Shown: positions 27,290-36,711 of the stretch, piece after piece
How the letters are laid out: every line of letters begins with the position of its first letter
Position numbering within the stretch: the stretch's first letter is position 1
NCBI GenBank assembly: GCA_965248235.1
Contig: CBDFIU010000002.1
Span: forward strand, 372,001-436,000
From: UBA6623 sp965248235
Lineage (GTDB): Bacteria > Acidobacteriota > Terriglobia > Bryobacterales > UBA6623
Direction: 5' to 3'
Length of the DNA stretch: 64,000 bases
Translations under genes and position numbers: made by a program
The notes under the pieces: model-generated
Told to the model about the DNA's origin: nothing
The model's input: the letters and a program-made list of their open reading frames with translations, nothing else
The model's database searches: none

Positions 27290-29377
27290 TCACGATTCAC
27301 CGCCGACGTCCATCGTGATCACACCGTACTCATTCACCCGGATGCGGTGCTCGGGGTGCGCCAGAATCATCGAATCCTCTTCCTCGATCAGCGCCGGTCC
27401 GGTGGTCTCGAAACCGCCCGGCAGGTCGTCGCGGCGGTAGACGGGGCAGTCGATGAAACCGCTTTCCTTGAAATAGACCCGCCGCGATTCGCGCGGCTCG
27501 GCGCCGCCTACCAAGGTCAGCGGCTTGAGCGTCGGCTTCGGGATACGGCCGATCACCTTGACGTTGAAGCGTATCAGCTCGATGACCTCATGCCCGATCG
27601 AGTAGCCGTAAAAATGCTCGTGGACGCGATGAAATTCATCGAGCGCGCGTCCAAGGTTGGCCTCGTCGATCTCGCCGTCTTCGACCTTGACGTCGTGCTC
27701 GTAATTCTGTCCGGCGTAGCGCATGCTGATCGTTCTTTCGATCTCGGGTTCGCCGGAAAAGCCCTCGGTGCGAAGTTCGTCGAGCGCCGTGTCGACCAAT
27801 CGCGTGAACTCGTCGCGCACAGCCCGCCAATCCACGTTGTCGGACCGAAAGTATTGGCTCCACACTTTGTCGACTTGGTAATCGGCAATCAAGGCGCCGA
27901 AGGCCGAACAGAGGCCGGGATAGAGGGGCAGCACGATGCGCTTCATGCCGACGCGTTCGACAATGCCGCCGGCATGCATCGGACCCGCGCCGCCGAAGGC
28001 CACCAACGTGAAGTCACGGACATCGAGCCCGCGGTCGATCGAAACCACACGAATCGCATTGGCCATGTTCTCGTTGGCCAGTTCGATCACAGCTTGGGCG
28101 GTCCGGGGCGCGTCCATGCCAAGGCGGCCGCCCAACTGGGTGAGCTTCTCTTCGGCCATTTCGCGGTTGAGCCGCATCTTGCCGGCGAGAAAATACTCGG
28201 CGTTGAGTCGCCCCAGAACGAGATTCGCGTCGGTGACCGTGACCTCTTCGCCGCCGCGGTCGTAGCAGACCGGCCCGGGGTCGGCTCCGGCGCTTTGCGG
28301 CCCCACGCGCAGGAAACCGCCTTTGTCGATCCAGGCGATGCTGCCGCCGCCGGCGCCGATAGTCGTTAAGTCGACAAAGGGGGCGGCGATCGGGATTCCC
28401 CATTCGATTTGGTAGTCGGTGTTATAGGAGATCTTCCCGCCGCGCACGACGCCGACGTCGCAACTAGTGCCGCCCATGTCGAGTGTGACGAGATCCTCGT
28501 GCCCCGCCATCTCGCCGAAATAGCGTCCCCCCATGATGCCGCCGCTCAGCCCGGAAAGGACCATGTTGACGGGTTCCTCTTCCGCGGTTCCAGGCGACGC
28601 GTGACCGCCGTTCGATTTCATCACCGCCCAGGGACAACTCATCTCCAAACGCTCGAGGCTTTCGCGAACACCCCTGACGTAACGCTGCAGCACCGGCTTC
28701 ACGTATGCGTCGGCGATAGCCGTGCTGCCGCGCTCGTACTCGCGCCAAATCGGAGCGACGCGGTGCGACAGCGAAACCGGGATGTCGGGGAAACGCGTCG
28801 CCAGATACTCTTTGACGCGGTTTTCGTGCTCGGGGTTGAGATGCGAAAACAACAAGCACACCGCGATCACCGTGTCGTCCGAACCCACACTCGAACTTGA
28901 GCCGTTGAGTCGCGCGCTGATCTCGTCGGCGAGTCGCTCGAGCTTTTCGTCACCGAGCGGCGCCAAGACATTGCCCTGATAATTAACCCGCTCGTCGAGT
29001 TCGATACAATCGGCGCGCTCCACCAGCGGCTTCGGCTTGGTCCACTTGAGCGAGTAGTGATACTTGCGGTTCAGCCGCTGAATAAAAGGGACATCCCGAA
29101 ACCCTTTCGTCGTAACGAAAAGCACCCGCGCGCCCGCGCGTTGAAGCATGGCGTTGGTGGTGACGGTCGTTCCCAGGATCAGCGACGAGAAAGCATCGGG
29201 TGCGAGCTTCGACTCGCCGATCACGCCGGCGAGCGCTTCCTCGGGATGCGCGGGGGACGACGGCCATTTCGCGACGACCAACTCGCCGCGCTCTTCGTCG
29301 AGCCCAACGAGGTCGGTGAAGGTGCCGCCGGTGTCAATGCCGCAGCGAACACGGGTGGAGTTGTCGGAATCGGACAT
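27290..29377 (-). CDS. hyuA: Hydantoinase A / oxoprolinase-type ATP-binding subunit (HyuA)
   Basis: The 695-residue product has the N-terminal HyuA ATPase motif GIDTGGTFTDLVGLD (12-26), GTTVTTNAMLQR, the second domain with LVTLDMGGTSCDVGVVRGG and IGAGGGSIAWIDKGG, VCYDRGGEEVTVTDANLVLG, and AFGGAGPMHAG. It pairs with HyuB, encoded next. Upstream is a divergent cytochrome gene across 186 bp. No transporter or hydantoin/racemase gene accompanies the pair, so assignment to hydantoin, oxoproline or a ketone substrate is open. Confidence 0.95.
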   Translation of the reverse strand: MSDSDNSTRVRCGIDTGGTFTDLVGLDEERGELVVAKWPSSPAHPEEALAGVIGESKLAPDAFSSLILGTTVTTNAMLQRAGARVLFVTTKGFRDVPFIQRLNRKYHYSLKWTKPKPLVERADCIELDERVNYQGNVLAPLGDEKLERLADEISARLNGSSSSVGSDDTVIAVCLLFSHLNPEHENRVKEYLATRFPDIPVSLSHRVAPIWREYERGSTAIADAYVKPVLQRYVRGVRESLERLEMSCPWAVMKSNGGHASPGTAEEEPVNMVLSGLSGGIMGGRYFGEMAGHEDLVTLDMGGTSCDVGVVRGGKISYNTDYQIEWGIPIAAPFVDLTTIGAGGGSIAWIDKGGFLRVGPQSAGADPGPVCYDRGGEEVTVTDANLVLGRLNAEYFLAGKMRLNREMAEEKLTQLGGRLGMDAPRTAQAVIELANENMANAIRVVSIDRGLDVRDFTLVAFGGAGPMHAGGIVERVGMKRIVLPLYPGLCSAFGALIADYQVDKVWSQYFRSDNVDWRAVRDEFTRLVDTALDELRTEGFSGEPEIERTISMRYAGQNYEHDVKVEDGEIDEANLGRALDEFHRVHEHFYGYSIGHEVIELIRFNVKVIGRIPKPTLKPLTLVGGAEPRESRRVYFKESGFIDCPVYRRDDLPGGFETTGPALIEEEDSMILAHPEHRIRVNEYGVITMDVGGES

Positions 29378-29563
29378 GAATGGCTCGATGCAACGGAAAG
29401 AGTGCGCGTGTGCTCAGAGAGAATACAACATTCTAGCTCGCATTTCTCATCCCCCGACGGGCAAGCACACGATCGGCCCGCCATCAGGTCGTTGCGCTTG
29501 CTCGCAGCCCGCCGTCCCCGCGCCTTAACGCTACAATAGGCGATCGAATCGGATGGGACACAG

Positions 29564-32128
29564 GTGATCGGATCAGGCACGGCGAGCGAGAGGGCGGCAG
29601 GGCGAAGCCGGCGCCGGCCTACGACCCCAACCGTTGCCCTCGTCGCCACTTTGTTGGCGGGCGTGATCTCGGTTGCGGGCCAAGACTCTTCGGACGACGC
29701 CGGCCGTCAACCCGGCTTGCAGTTGACCGCGCGGGATGCCGGCCACCAAGTCCGCCTCGTCGCCCGCACGCCGAATTTCTACCTCGATGCCGCTGAATCC
29801 GCGCACCCCTCGCTCGCCGCTTCTTTCGAAGCCGAATGGACCGGCTTTCTTCTCATCCTCCGCACCGCCGATTACTCCTTCGATCGCGGTGGAGCCCGAG
29901 TCTTTGTCGACGAAAAACCCATCGGCGACGATCCGGTTCGTATTGAAAGCGGCCGACGGCCCGTCCGCATCTCCTATCGCCGCGCCGCCGGCCCCGCGCG
30001 TCTTCAGATTCGCTGGAAAGCCGCCCATTTCGATTGGGAGCCGATTCCGCCCGAGCGTTGGTCCCACGATCCCGCCGCCGGTCCGACCGCTCAAGACCGC
30101 CTGATCGAGGAAGGCCGCCGCCTCGCCGAAGATTACGGCTGTGTCAATTGCCACCGCAACGAATCCAAATCTCTACACGGCCGCCCCGCGCCTGACTTGA
30201 CCGACATCGCAAACCGCGTCGCAACACCGTGGCTCGCCCGTTGGATCGAAAACCCGCGCGCCTTCCGCCCCCGCGCTCCGATGCCCCGCCAACTCACGCC
30301 CGAGCAAAGTCGAGACGCGGCGGCCTATTTCACCTCTCTCAGCCAAGGGGGCGATGTCGAGTTTCAACGCATGTCGAACGAGGCGGGCCCCTTCCATGGG
30401 CGGCAGCTGTTCGCGACACTCGGCTGCGCGGCCTGCCACGAAAATCCGCAACGCGACCCCGCGCAAGCGCTCGCCGGGATGGGTTCGAAAATGTCGGTCG
30501 CGGCTCTGAAGACCTACTTGCTCGATCCGGCGCGCTTTGATCCTTCAGGCCGCATGCCGTCGTCGGCTCTGACCGACGAAGAAGCCTACAACCTCGCCAC
30601 CCTGCTCACTCGATCCAGGAACCCGGTGTTCGAGAAACCCGTCGAAAAAGGCGACTCGAACCGCGGCCGCGCCGTCGTCCAATCCGCCGGTTGTCTTGCC
30701 TGCCACGCTCTCACGGGCGAGACGGCCCCCGCGAATGAGCTCACGGCGCCGGAACTCGCCGGGCTCTCTCCCGACCGGGGCTGCCTCGCCGACGACCCGA
30801 CCGGCGTCCCGATCTATTCGCTCGAAGAAGGCGAGCGCCGCGCCCTCAAAGCTTTTGTCGCCGCTTTCGGCGCGCACGCCGATAGGAGTCCCGCGCCGGT
30901 CTACGATCTGCCCCGCCGCATGCGGCAACTTGGCTGTGTGACGTGCCATCAAACCGACCAGGGCGGCCCCACCGCGCCGGTGGCCGAAACCGCCCCGACG
31001 CTCGCCGAGGCCGGCCGGAAGCTGACGCCGTCATGGCTTGCCGCGGTGCTCGACGGCTCGGCCGAGGGCCGGCACCGCGGCCAACTGCGTATGCCGCGCT
31101 ATGACGGCGCCGCGGCCGAACCCCTTGTCGCGGCTCTGGCGAAAGCTTCCGGGCTTACGCCCGAAACGGCTGCCGCCACCCCGCCGACCGAAACCACGCT
31201 TTCCGTCGAGGCTTCACGAGGGGTCGGCTTTCTCGGGACCGACGCCGCGCGTGACGGCATGGGTTGCGTCGGCTGCCACGGCTTTCAAGGACACGATCCG
31301 TTGGGAGAAGACGGCCCCGATCTCACCCACGGCGGCCGTCGCTTGCGAGCCGATTGGTTTCGCCGATGGATGCGTGACCCGGCCCGCATCGTCTCCGGCA
31401 CTTCGATGCCCAACTATTTCACCTCAACCGCTCGGGCTGAAACCGAGCAGACGATCAGCGCGCTGTGGGCCGCGTTCGCGCATGGTGAAAAGATGCCTCT
31501 GCCCGAAGGTCTCGCCGGCGGCCCGCCTGAACCCGACCGCGAGTCTTTGCTTGTTCCTGAAGACGAGCCCATCGTCGTTCGCTGGTACATGCCGGAAGCC
31601 ACGCCGGCCGCGATTGCTGTCGGGCTGCCCGGCGGCGTCTCCTACTGCTTTGACGCCGGGGAAAGCCGCCTGCGCTACGCCTGGCTGGGGGGGTTTTTGG
31701 ACACGACCGGAACCCTCACCGAAAAGCGCGACCCGGCGACCCAACGCACCCGGACCCCCGACCTGATCGGCGACATCTTCTACCGCACTGTCGAGAGTCC
31801 GCTGCGGGTCGGCTCGCCCGAGAGTCTACCGGCGACCCGTTTTCGCGGCTATCGTCTTGTGGACGGACACCCTGAATTTCACTATGAAATCGGCGGTGTC
31901 GAAGTTTACGAACGAATCACCGCCAACGAAACAAGAGACGGCATCCGGCGGGAGTTTCACCTGCCGCGGGTTGATCAGCCGACCTGGCTGCTGTTGGAAA
32001 GGGATGAGGCCGTCGTGATTACATCCTCGATCGGTAATGCGGCGGATGGCCGCCTGGTCATCCCCACCGGGCGCGACATCCGTTTCGTCGTAACGGCCAA
32101 GAAAGCCCAAACTGAGCCGCGACCGTAA
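29564..32128 (+). CDS. Exported pentahaem c-type cytochrome-domain protein
   Basis: The 854-residue product has a signal peptide (TPTVALVATLLAGVISVAGQ) and a beta-rich, PA14-like region of about 55-165. Five haem sites (CxxCH) begin at C193, C288, C377, C458 and C568, each in a cytochrome-c-like module with a downstream Met-containing loop (for example LRMPRYDG and SGTSMPNYF). The last 250 residues resemble the tail of planctomycete-type membrane-bound dehydrogenases (GVSYCFDAGESRLRYAWLGG). It probably carries electrons in the periplasm. GTG 29564 is the start; the nearer ATG stops at once. No oxidoreductase partner is adjacent, but the alternating module layout suggests tandem duplication of the cytochrome unit. 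Confidence 0.86.
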   Translation: MIGSGTASERAAGRSRRRPTTPTVALVATLLAGVISVAGQDSSDDAGRQPGLQLTARDAGHQVRLVARTPNFYLDAAESAHPSLAASFEAEWTGFLLILRTADYSFDRGGARVFVDEKPIGDDPVRIESGRRPVRISYRRAAGPARLQIRWKAAHFDWEPIPPERWSHDPAAGPTAQDRLIEEGRRLAEDYGCVNCHRNESKSLHGRPAPDLTDIANRVATPWLARWIENPRAFRPRAPMPRQLTPEQSRDAAAYFTSLSQGGDVEFQRMSNEAGPFHGRQLFATLGCAACHENPQRDPAQALAGMGSKMSVAALKTYLLDPARFDPSGRMPSSALTDEEAYNLATLLTRSRNPVFEKPVEKGDSNRGRAVVQSAGCLACHALTGETAPANELTAPELAGLSPDRGCLADDPTGVPIYSLEEGERRALKAFVAAFGAHADRSPAPVYDLPRRMRQLGCVTCHQTDQGGPTAPVAETAPTLAEAGRKLTPSWLAAVLDGSAEGRHRGQLRMPRYDGAAAEPLVAALAKASGLTPETAAATPPTETTLSVEASRGVGFLGTDAARDGMGCVGCHGFQGHDPLGEDGPDLTHGGRRLRADWFRRWMRDPARIVSGTSMPNYFTSTARAETEQTISALWAAFAHGEKMPLPEGLAGGPPEPDRESLLVPEDEPIVVRWYMPEATPAAIAVGLPGGVSYCFDAGESRLRYAWLGGFLDTTGTLTEKRDPATQRTRTPDLIGDIFYRTVESPLRVGSPESLPATRFRGYRLVDGHPEFHYEIGGVEVYERITANETRDGIRREFHLPRVDQPTWLLLERDEAVVITSSIGNAADGRLVIPTGRDIRFVVTAKKAQTEPRP

Positions 32129-32154
32129 GGAGCTATCAAGAAATGAGGCCCTTC

Positions 32155-32234
32155 CGAAAGTTTCCTTTCGAACGTATTGCGCGTTACTTTTTGCACGTAT
32201 CGTGCATTGCTATTCGAACGCGTTGCGCGTGACT
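32155..32234 (+). repeat. Hairpin and 21-bp direct repeats after the cytochrome gene
   Basis: A 6-bp hairpin CGAAAG-TTTC-CTTTCG lies at 32155-32170. Two direct repeats, TCGAACGTATTGCGCGTTAC (from 32168) and TCGAACGCGTTGCGCGTGAC (from 32214), are 46 bp apart with a GCACG-TAT-CGTGC hairpin (32193-32205) between them. It may be a terminator or a binding site; there is no T tract. Confidence 0.4.
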
Positions 32235-32263
32235 TGTGGGTCCGGCAAGATCGCGAGCCCCTT

Positions 32264-32370
32264 GAGCCGCGAAGCGGCGGCGTGAATATAGCCCAGCTTG
32301 GAGCCGGGACGGCGGAACCCTGGGTGGAATCCTTCCCGGGGCGAGCCCTGAAAGGGCGGCGGGAGCTACC
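32264..32370 (+). repeat. Chained-hairpin repeat S1
   Basis: GAGCCGCGAAGCGGCGG, then TATAGCCCAGCTTGGAGCCG with GCGGAACCCTGGG, then GAGCCCTGAAAGGGCGGC form three hairpins in a row. The same order of boxes occurs at 42907-43012 and, inverted, at 49581-49683. Confidence 0.75.
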
Positions 32371-32407
32371 GTCGATCGGGACCCCCGTCGACAACGAACT
32401 CCGAACA

Positions 32408-33199
32408 CTAACCCGCCTCCGCCAGCGCCAGCTTCGCTCCGCGACGGATGTGCGCCGGCTCGGACTCCGCCGTGAGGCGCCCCAGTAACGTTTTGGCCGC
32501 CGACTCCTGCCCCTTGGCCAGCAATTCCCGGCCGCTCTCCAACAAAGCGTGCGAGGCCTCGCGCCCCTTGTCGCCGCCCTCGGCGTGAAGATGGCTCAAG
32601 GCCTCGCGCGCCTTGGGCGAAGCGATCTTCCCCAGCGCAGCGATGGCCGCCGATGCCGCCGCCCCATCGCCTCGTTTCGCCAAGCCGGTCAGGCGTCCCG
32701 CGGCGTCGGCCACGCGGCGATCCCCCAGCAGCGTAGCCACGGCAACCAGACCGCCATCCTCACGGCGTCCAAGCGCCTTGCGCAACGCCTCGTCGGCAGC
32801 CTCCGACGGCCGGCTCGCAATCGCGTAGCAAGCCGCCTCGGCGGTATGCGGATCACTGTCGGCCAGCATTTTTTGCAAACTTGGCAACGACCGGTCGCCG
32901 CCGAAAATCCACAGCCGCCGGCAAATTTCCTGTTTGCAGGCGAGCGAGACCCCGGCGTCGAGCAACCGCGCCATCTCCTGCTCGACCCGCTCCCGCGCTT
33001 CCGGCTTTTCATGCGTGCCGTTGATCAATTGATCCAGATCAAACCACGGGACGGTCGAACTCCCGAAGTCGTACCCCCGCACCGCACCCACCGTCTTGCT
33101 GATTTCCATAGGGGTCGGGTCGGCCAACTCCGGGCTCGCCGCCGCCGCGGCTACCCCGCTCGCCTTCATCCGGCCGATCCGATTATTTCGCTCCGCCAT
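32408..33199 (-). CDS. HEAT-repeat protein
   Basis: From ATG 33199 (AGAGGA 7 bases upstream) a 263-residue helical protein is encoded. From about residue 90 it has five or six HEAT-like units (for example SLPSLQKMLADSDPHTAEAA, VAVATLLGDRRVADAAGRL and AAIAALGKIASPKAREALSH). The N-terminal 85 residues contain no signal peptide; they read as a short cap with PTPMEISKTVGAVRGYDFGS. HEAT repeats bind other proteins. It follows the Gfo/Idh/MocA gene by 25 bp on the same strand and is probably co-transcribed. No catalytic function is implied. Confidence 0.8.
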   Translation of the reverse strand: MAERNNRIGRMKASGVAAAAASPELADPTPMEISKTVGAVRGYDFGSSTVPWFDLDQLINGTHEKPEARERVEQEMARLLDAGVSLACKQEICRRLWIFGGDRSLPSLQKMLADSDPHTAEAACYAIASRPSEAADEALRKALGRREDGGLVAVATLLGDRRVADAAGRLTGLAKRGDGAAASAAIAALGKIASPKAREALSHLHAEGGDKGREASHALLESGRELLAKGQESAAKTLLGRLTAESEPAHIRRGAKLALAEAG

Positions 33200-33224
33200 T
33201 GTTAATTCCTCTCGTCTCGCGGGC

Positions 33225-34517
33225 TCAAACCCGCCACGGCGCCCGCATCGTGCGGTGCAGCATGCGGTTCGCTTCGGCGTCGTTCTCAAAGCGCTCGGCT
33301 TTCGGATCCCAATGCAGCTTGCGCCCCAATCGCAGCGCCAAGTTGGCGCAATGAACGATCGAGTGGACCCGCTGTGATATCTCGGGATGCGACGCGGTCA
33401 ACTCCCGCGACCGCATCGAGTCAAGGAAATTGCGAATGTGCGGCGTCTGAATCTGCCAGTGCGCTTGCGGTAATTCCAAACCCTCGAGCACCGAGTCAGG
33501 AGTCGCCGTGATGCCGCCTAGGTCTGAGAGCCGAATCCAGCCCTTGTCTCCACTGATGCGCAGCCCCTTGGTGTTGGAATCCATGTAGAGCCGCACACCA
33601 TCGGGATAGCGCGCCCGCACCTGGTAAAAGTAGGGAATATTGTTCAACCCGCCGTCGTCGCGGAAAACACCCTCGCCCTCGAACTCCGTCGGGCCGGTGA
33701 ATTGGTCGCCCAGCGCCCACTGCGCCGTTTCCAGATAGTGCGCCCCCATGTCGGCGATCGCGCCCGCGCCCGTGTCCCAGTTCAGCCTCCAAAGCTTCAC
33801 GCGGTCTTCCGCATACGGCGCCCAGGGGGCCGGTCCCAGCCAACGGTCGTAATCGAACGTATCGGGATCCGGCGCCGGCCGGGGTTTCGGCCGCGCCGTG
33901 GCGAGCCAACCGGCATCCGGGCCGAACGACGTCGTGACGGTGTGGACCTTTCCGACCCGCCCGCCTTGCACGACGTCGACCAAGAACTTATAGCCCGGGT
34001 TCGACTTGCGCTGCGTACCGCACTGCCAAATCGTCCCGTAGCGCTTGGTCGTCTCGACCAGCGCCCGGCCTTCGCCGATCGTCATGGAGAAAGGTTTTTC
34101 GCAGTAGATGTCCTTGCCCGCGCGAGCGGCCAGCATGCTCAAGAGCGCGTGCCAGCGGTCGCCGGTACCGATCAGCGTGGCGTCAATGTCGGCGCGATCA
34201 AGCACTTCCTCGTGAAAGCGGTACGTGGCGCAATCCTTATTGCCGTATGTCTCGTCGACAATCCGCTTGGACAACTCGCGCCGATCGGCGAAGCAGTCGC
34301 AAGTGGCAACGATCTGAACGTCCTTTTCTTCGAGAAATTTCTTGAGGTTATTGCGGTTTCGCTGCCCGAGGCCGATAGCGCCCACCGTGATGCGATCCGA
34401 AGGCGGCACCGCGCCTCCCAGCCCCAGCGCCGCGCCGGGAACGATGAGCGGCGCCGCGGCGACACCAGCCGTGCGTTTGAGAAACCCCCGTCGGGTCACG
34501 GAAGAAGTCTTCGTCAT
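33225..34517 (-). CDS. Tat-exported Gfo/Idh/MocA-family oxidoreductase (A)
   Basis: The 430-residue product begins MTKTSSVTRRGFLKRTAGVA, a twin-arginine signal, then has the NAD(P) Rossmann site ITVGAIGLGQRNRNNLKKFL, the family EKPFS motif (DIYCEKPFSMTIGEG), and a C-terminal alpha/beta domain with WDTGAGAIADMGAHYLETAQ. Members oxidise or epimerise sugars and cyclitols; exported members bind their cofactor before export. ATG 34517 has GGAGG 11 bases upstream; a GTG ten codons earlier would remove it. Divergent from the second Gfo/Idh/MocA gene at 34849. Confidence 0.92.
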   Translation of the reverse strand: MTKTSSVTRRGFLKRTAGVAAAPLIVPGAALGLGGAVPPSDRITVGAIGLGQRNRNNLKKFLEEKDVQIVATCDCFADRRELSKRIVDETYGNKDCATYRFHEEVLDRADIDATLIGTGDRWHALLSMLAARAGKDIYCEKPFSMTIGEGRALVETTKRYGTIWQCGTQRKSNPGYKFLVDVVQGGRVGKVHTVTTSFGPDAGWLATARPKPRPAPDPDTFDYDRWLGPAPWAPYAEDRVKLWRLNWDTGAGAIADMGAHYLETAQWALGDQFTGPTEFEGEGVFRDDGGLNNIPYFYQVRARYPDGVRLYMDSNTKGLRISGDKGWIRLSDLGGITATPDSVLEGLELPQAHWQIQTPHIRNFLDSMRSRELTASHPEISQRVHSIVHCANLALRLGRKLHWDPKAERFENDAEANRMLHRTMRAPWRV

Positions 34518-34848
34518 GGGAATGGAAACCTCCCTCAATCGGCGCACGAAACGCCTGCGCCTAGTGTACGCCCCTCGCCAAGCCCGCCGCCACCCAAACC
34601 GAGCCGCGCGCGCAAGGGGCTGTGAAAAAATGATGCCCCCAAAAGCCGTCTCCTCGGGGCCTCTCCAGCGCTTCTCTCACCGAAAAACGTCTTCTCTCCG
34701 CGTGCCCACGTTTTCGTCGCCGCCCTACCCGATGCGCCCCACCACCCCACCGAGCTAAGCTAACGAGAAGGTCGCCGAATCCGACACGCGAAACGTCTCG
34801 GCGGCCCAGCACCCGCGTCGGCAGTTCCAATTTCCCCATGGAGGCACC
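34518..34848. other. Divergent promoter region with partial palindrome R6
   Basis: About 330 bp between the two Gfo/Idh/MocA genes. It contains the left end of the REP-like family at about 34615-34640 (AAGGGGCTGTGAAAAAATGA) without a matching right end. Nothing else is recognised. Confidence 0.55.
34615..34640. repeat. Partial REP/MITE-like element R6 (left end only)
   Basis: GGGGCTGTGAAAAAATGATG matches the left terminal box of R2-R4. The sequence beyond it diverges, so this is a solo end or a decayed copy. Confidence 0.55.
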
Positions 34849-36174
<1,326 letters not shown>

Positions 36175-36289
36175 CCTGCATTGGTTCCGCCGGCGCGAGA
36201 ACCCGGTATTCAACCCGTAACGGGAGAAAACCGACGGCGGATGGATCCATCCGCGTGACCCGAAACGCGGCTTGGTCGCGATTCGTATA

Positions 36290-36559
36290 TCGTGCCTGTT
36301 TGACTGCATTGGGTATGTTCGCGGCGGTATTGATAGGTACGATGACCGGCGTGTCACCCAGCTTATTTGCGCCCTCGCCAACGATTCAGTCGTCTTTCGC
36401 GATGAAGACAGCGAGATGGTCGGACGCGCGAAAGATGTCTTAGCGCGCCATCTGCGAAGCGCGAAGAAGACCAGAGAAGAACGTGGGGTCGAGGATGGGA
36501 CGCACGGTTGGGATGAAGAAACTTTGAAGAAGCTGAAGGGGATGGGTTACCTGCGATAG
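36290..36559 (+). pseudogene. Remnant of a sulfatase-fold gene with large internal deletion
   Basis: A 90-codon frame ends in TREERGVEDGTHGWDEETLK followed by KLKGMGYLR and stop. This matches the tail of the intact gene at 36712-38781 (KERGIDDDVFGWDEDTLKRL). Just upstream, LICALANDSVVFRDE matches LCALADDSIVFRDA, an early block of the same protein about 400 residues before the tail. The two ends of a second copy have therefore been joined by deletion of the catalytic middle. No ribosome site is convincing. Confidence 0.7.
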
Positions 36560-36711
36560 CCCATCCGTCGGCGTTTGGGCGACGGCGCGGTGACGGGGAA
36601 AGTGTTGGGCGGGAAAGTCGGACCGGACGCAATCTTCTCGAACGCCCCCCGTTGCCCCAGGTCTGCTAAATTGCTTTCTTGCCATAGAGAAACCTCGCGC
36701 GGCCGTCCCGT

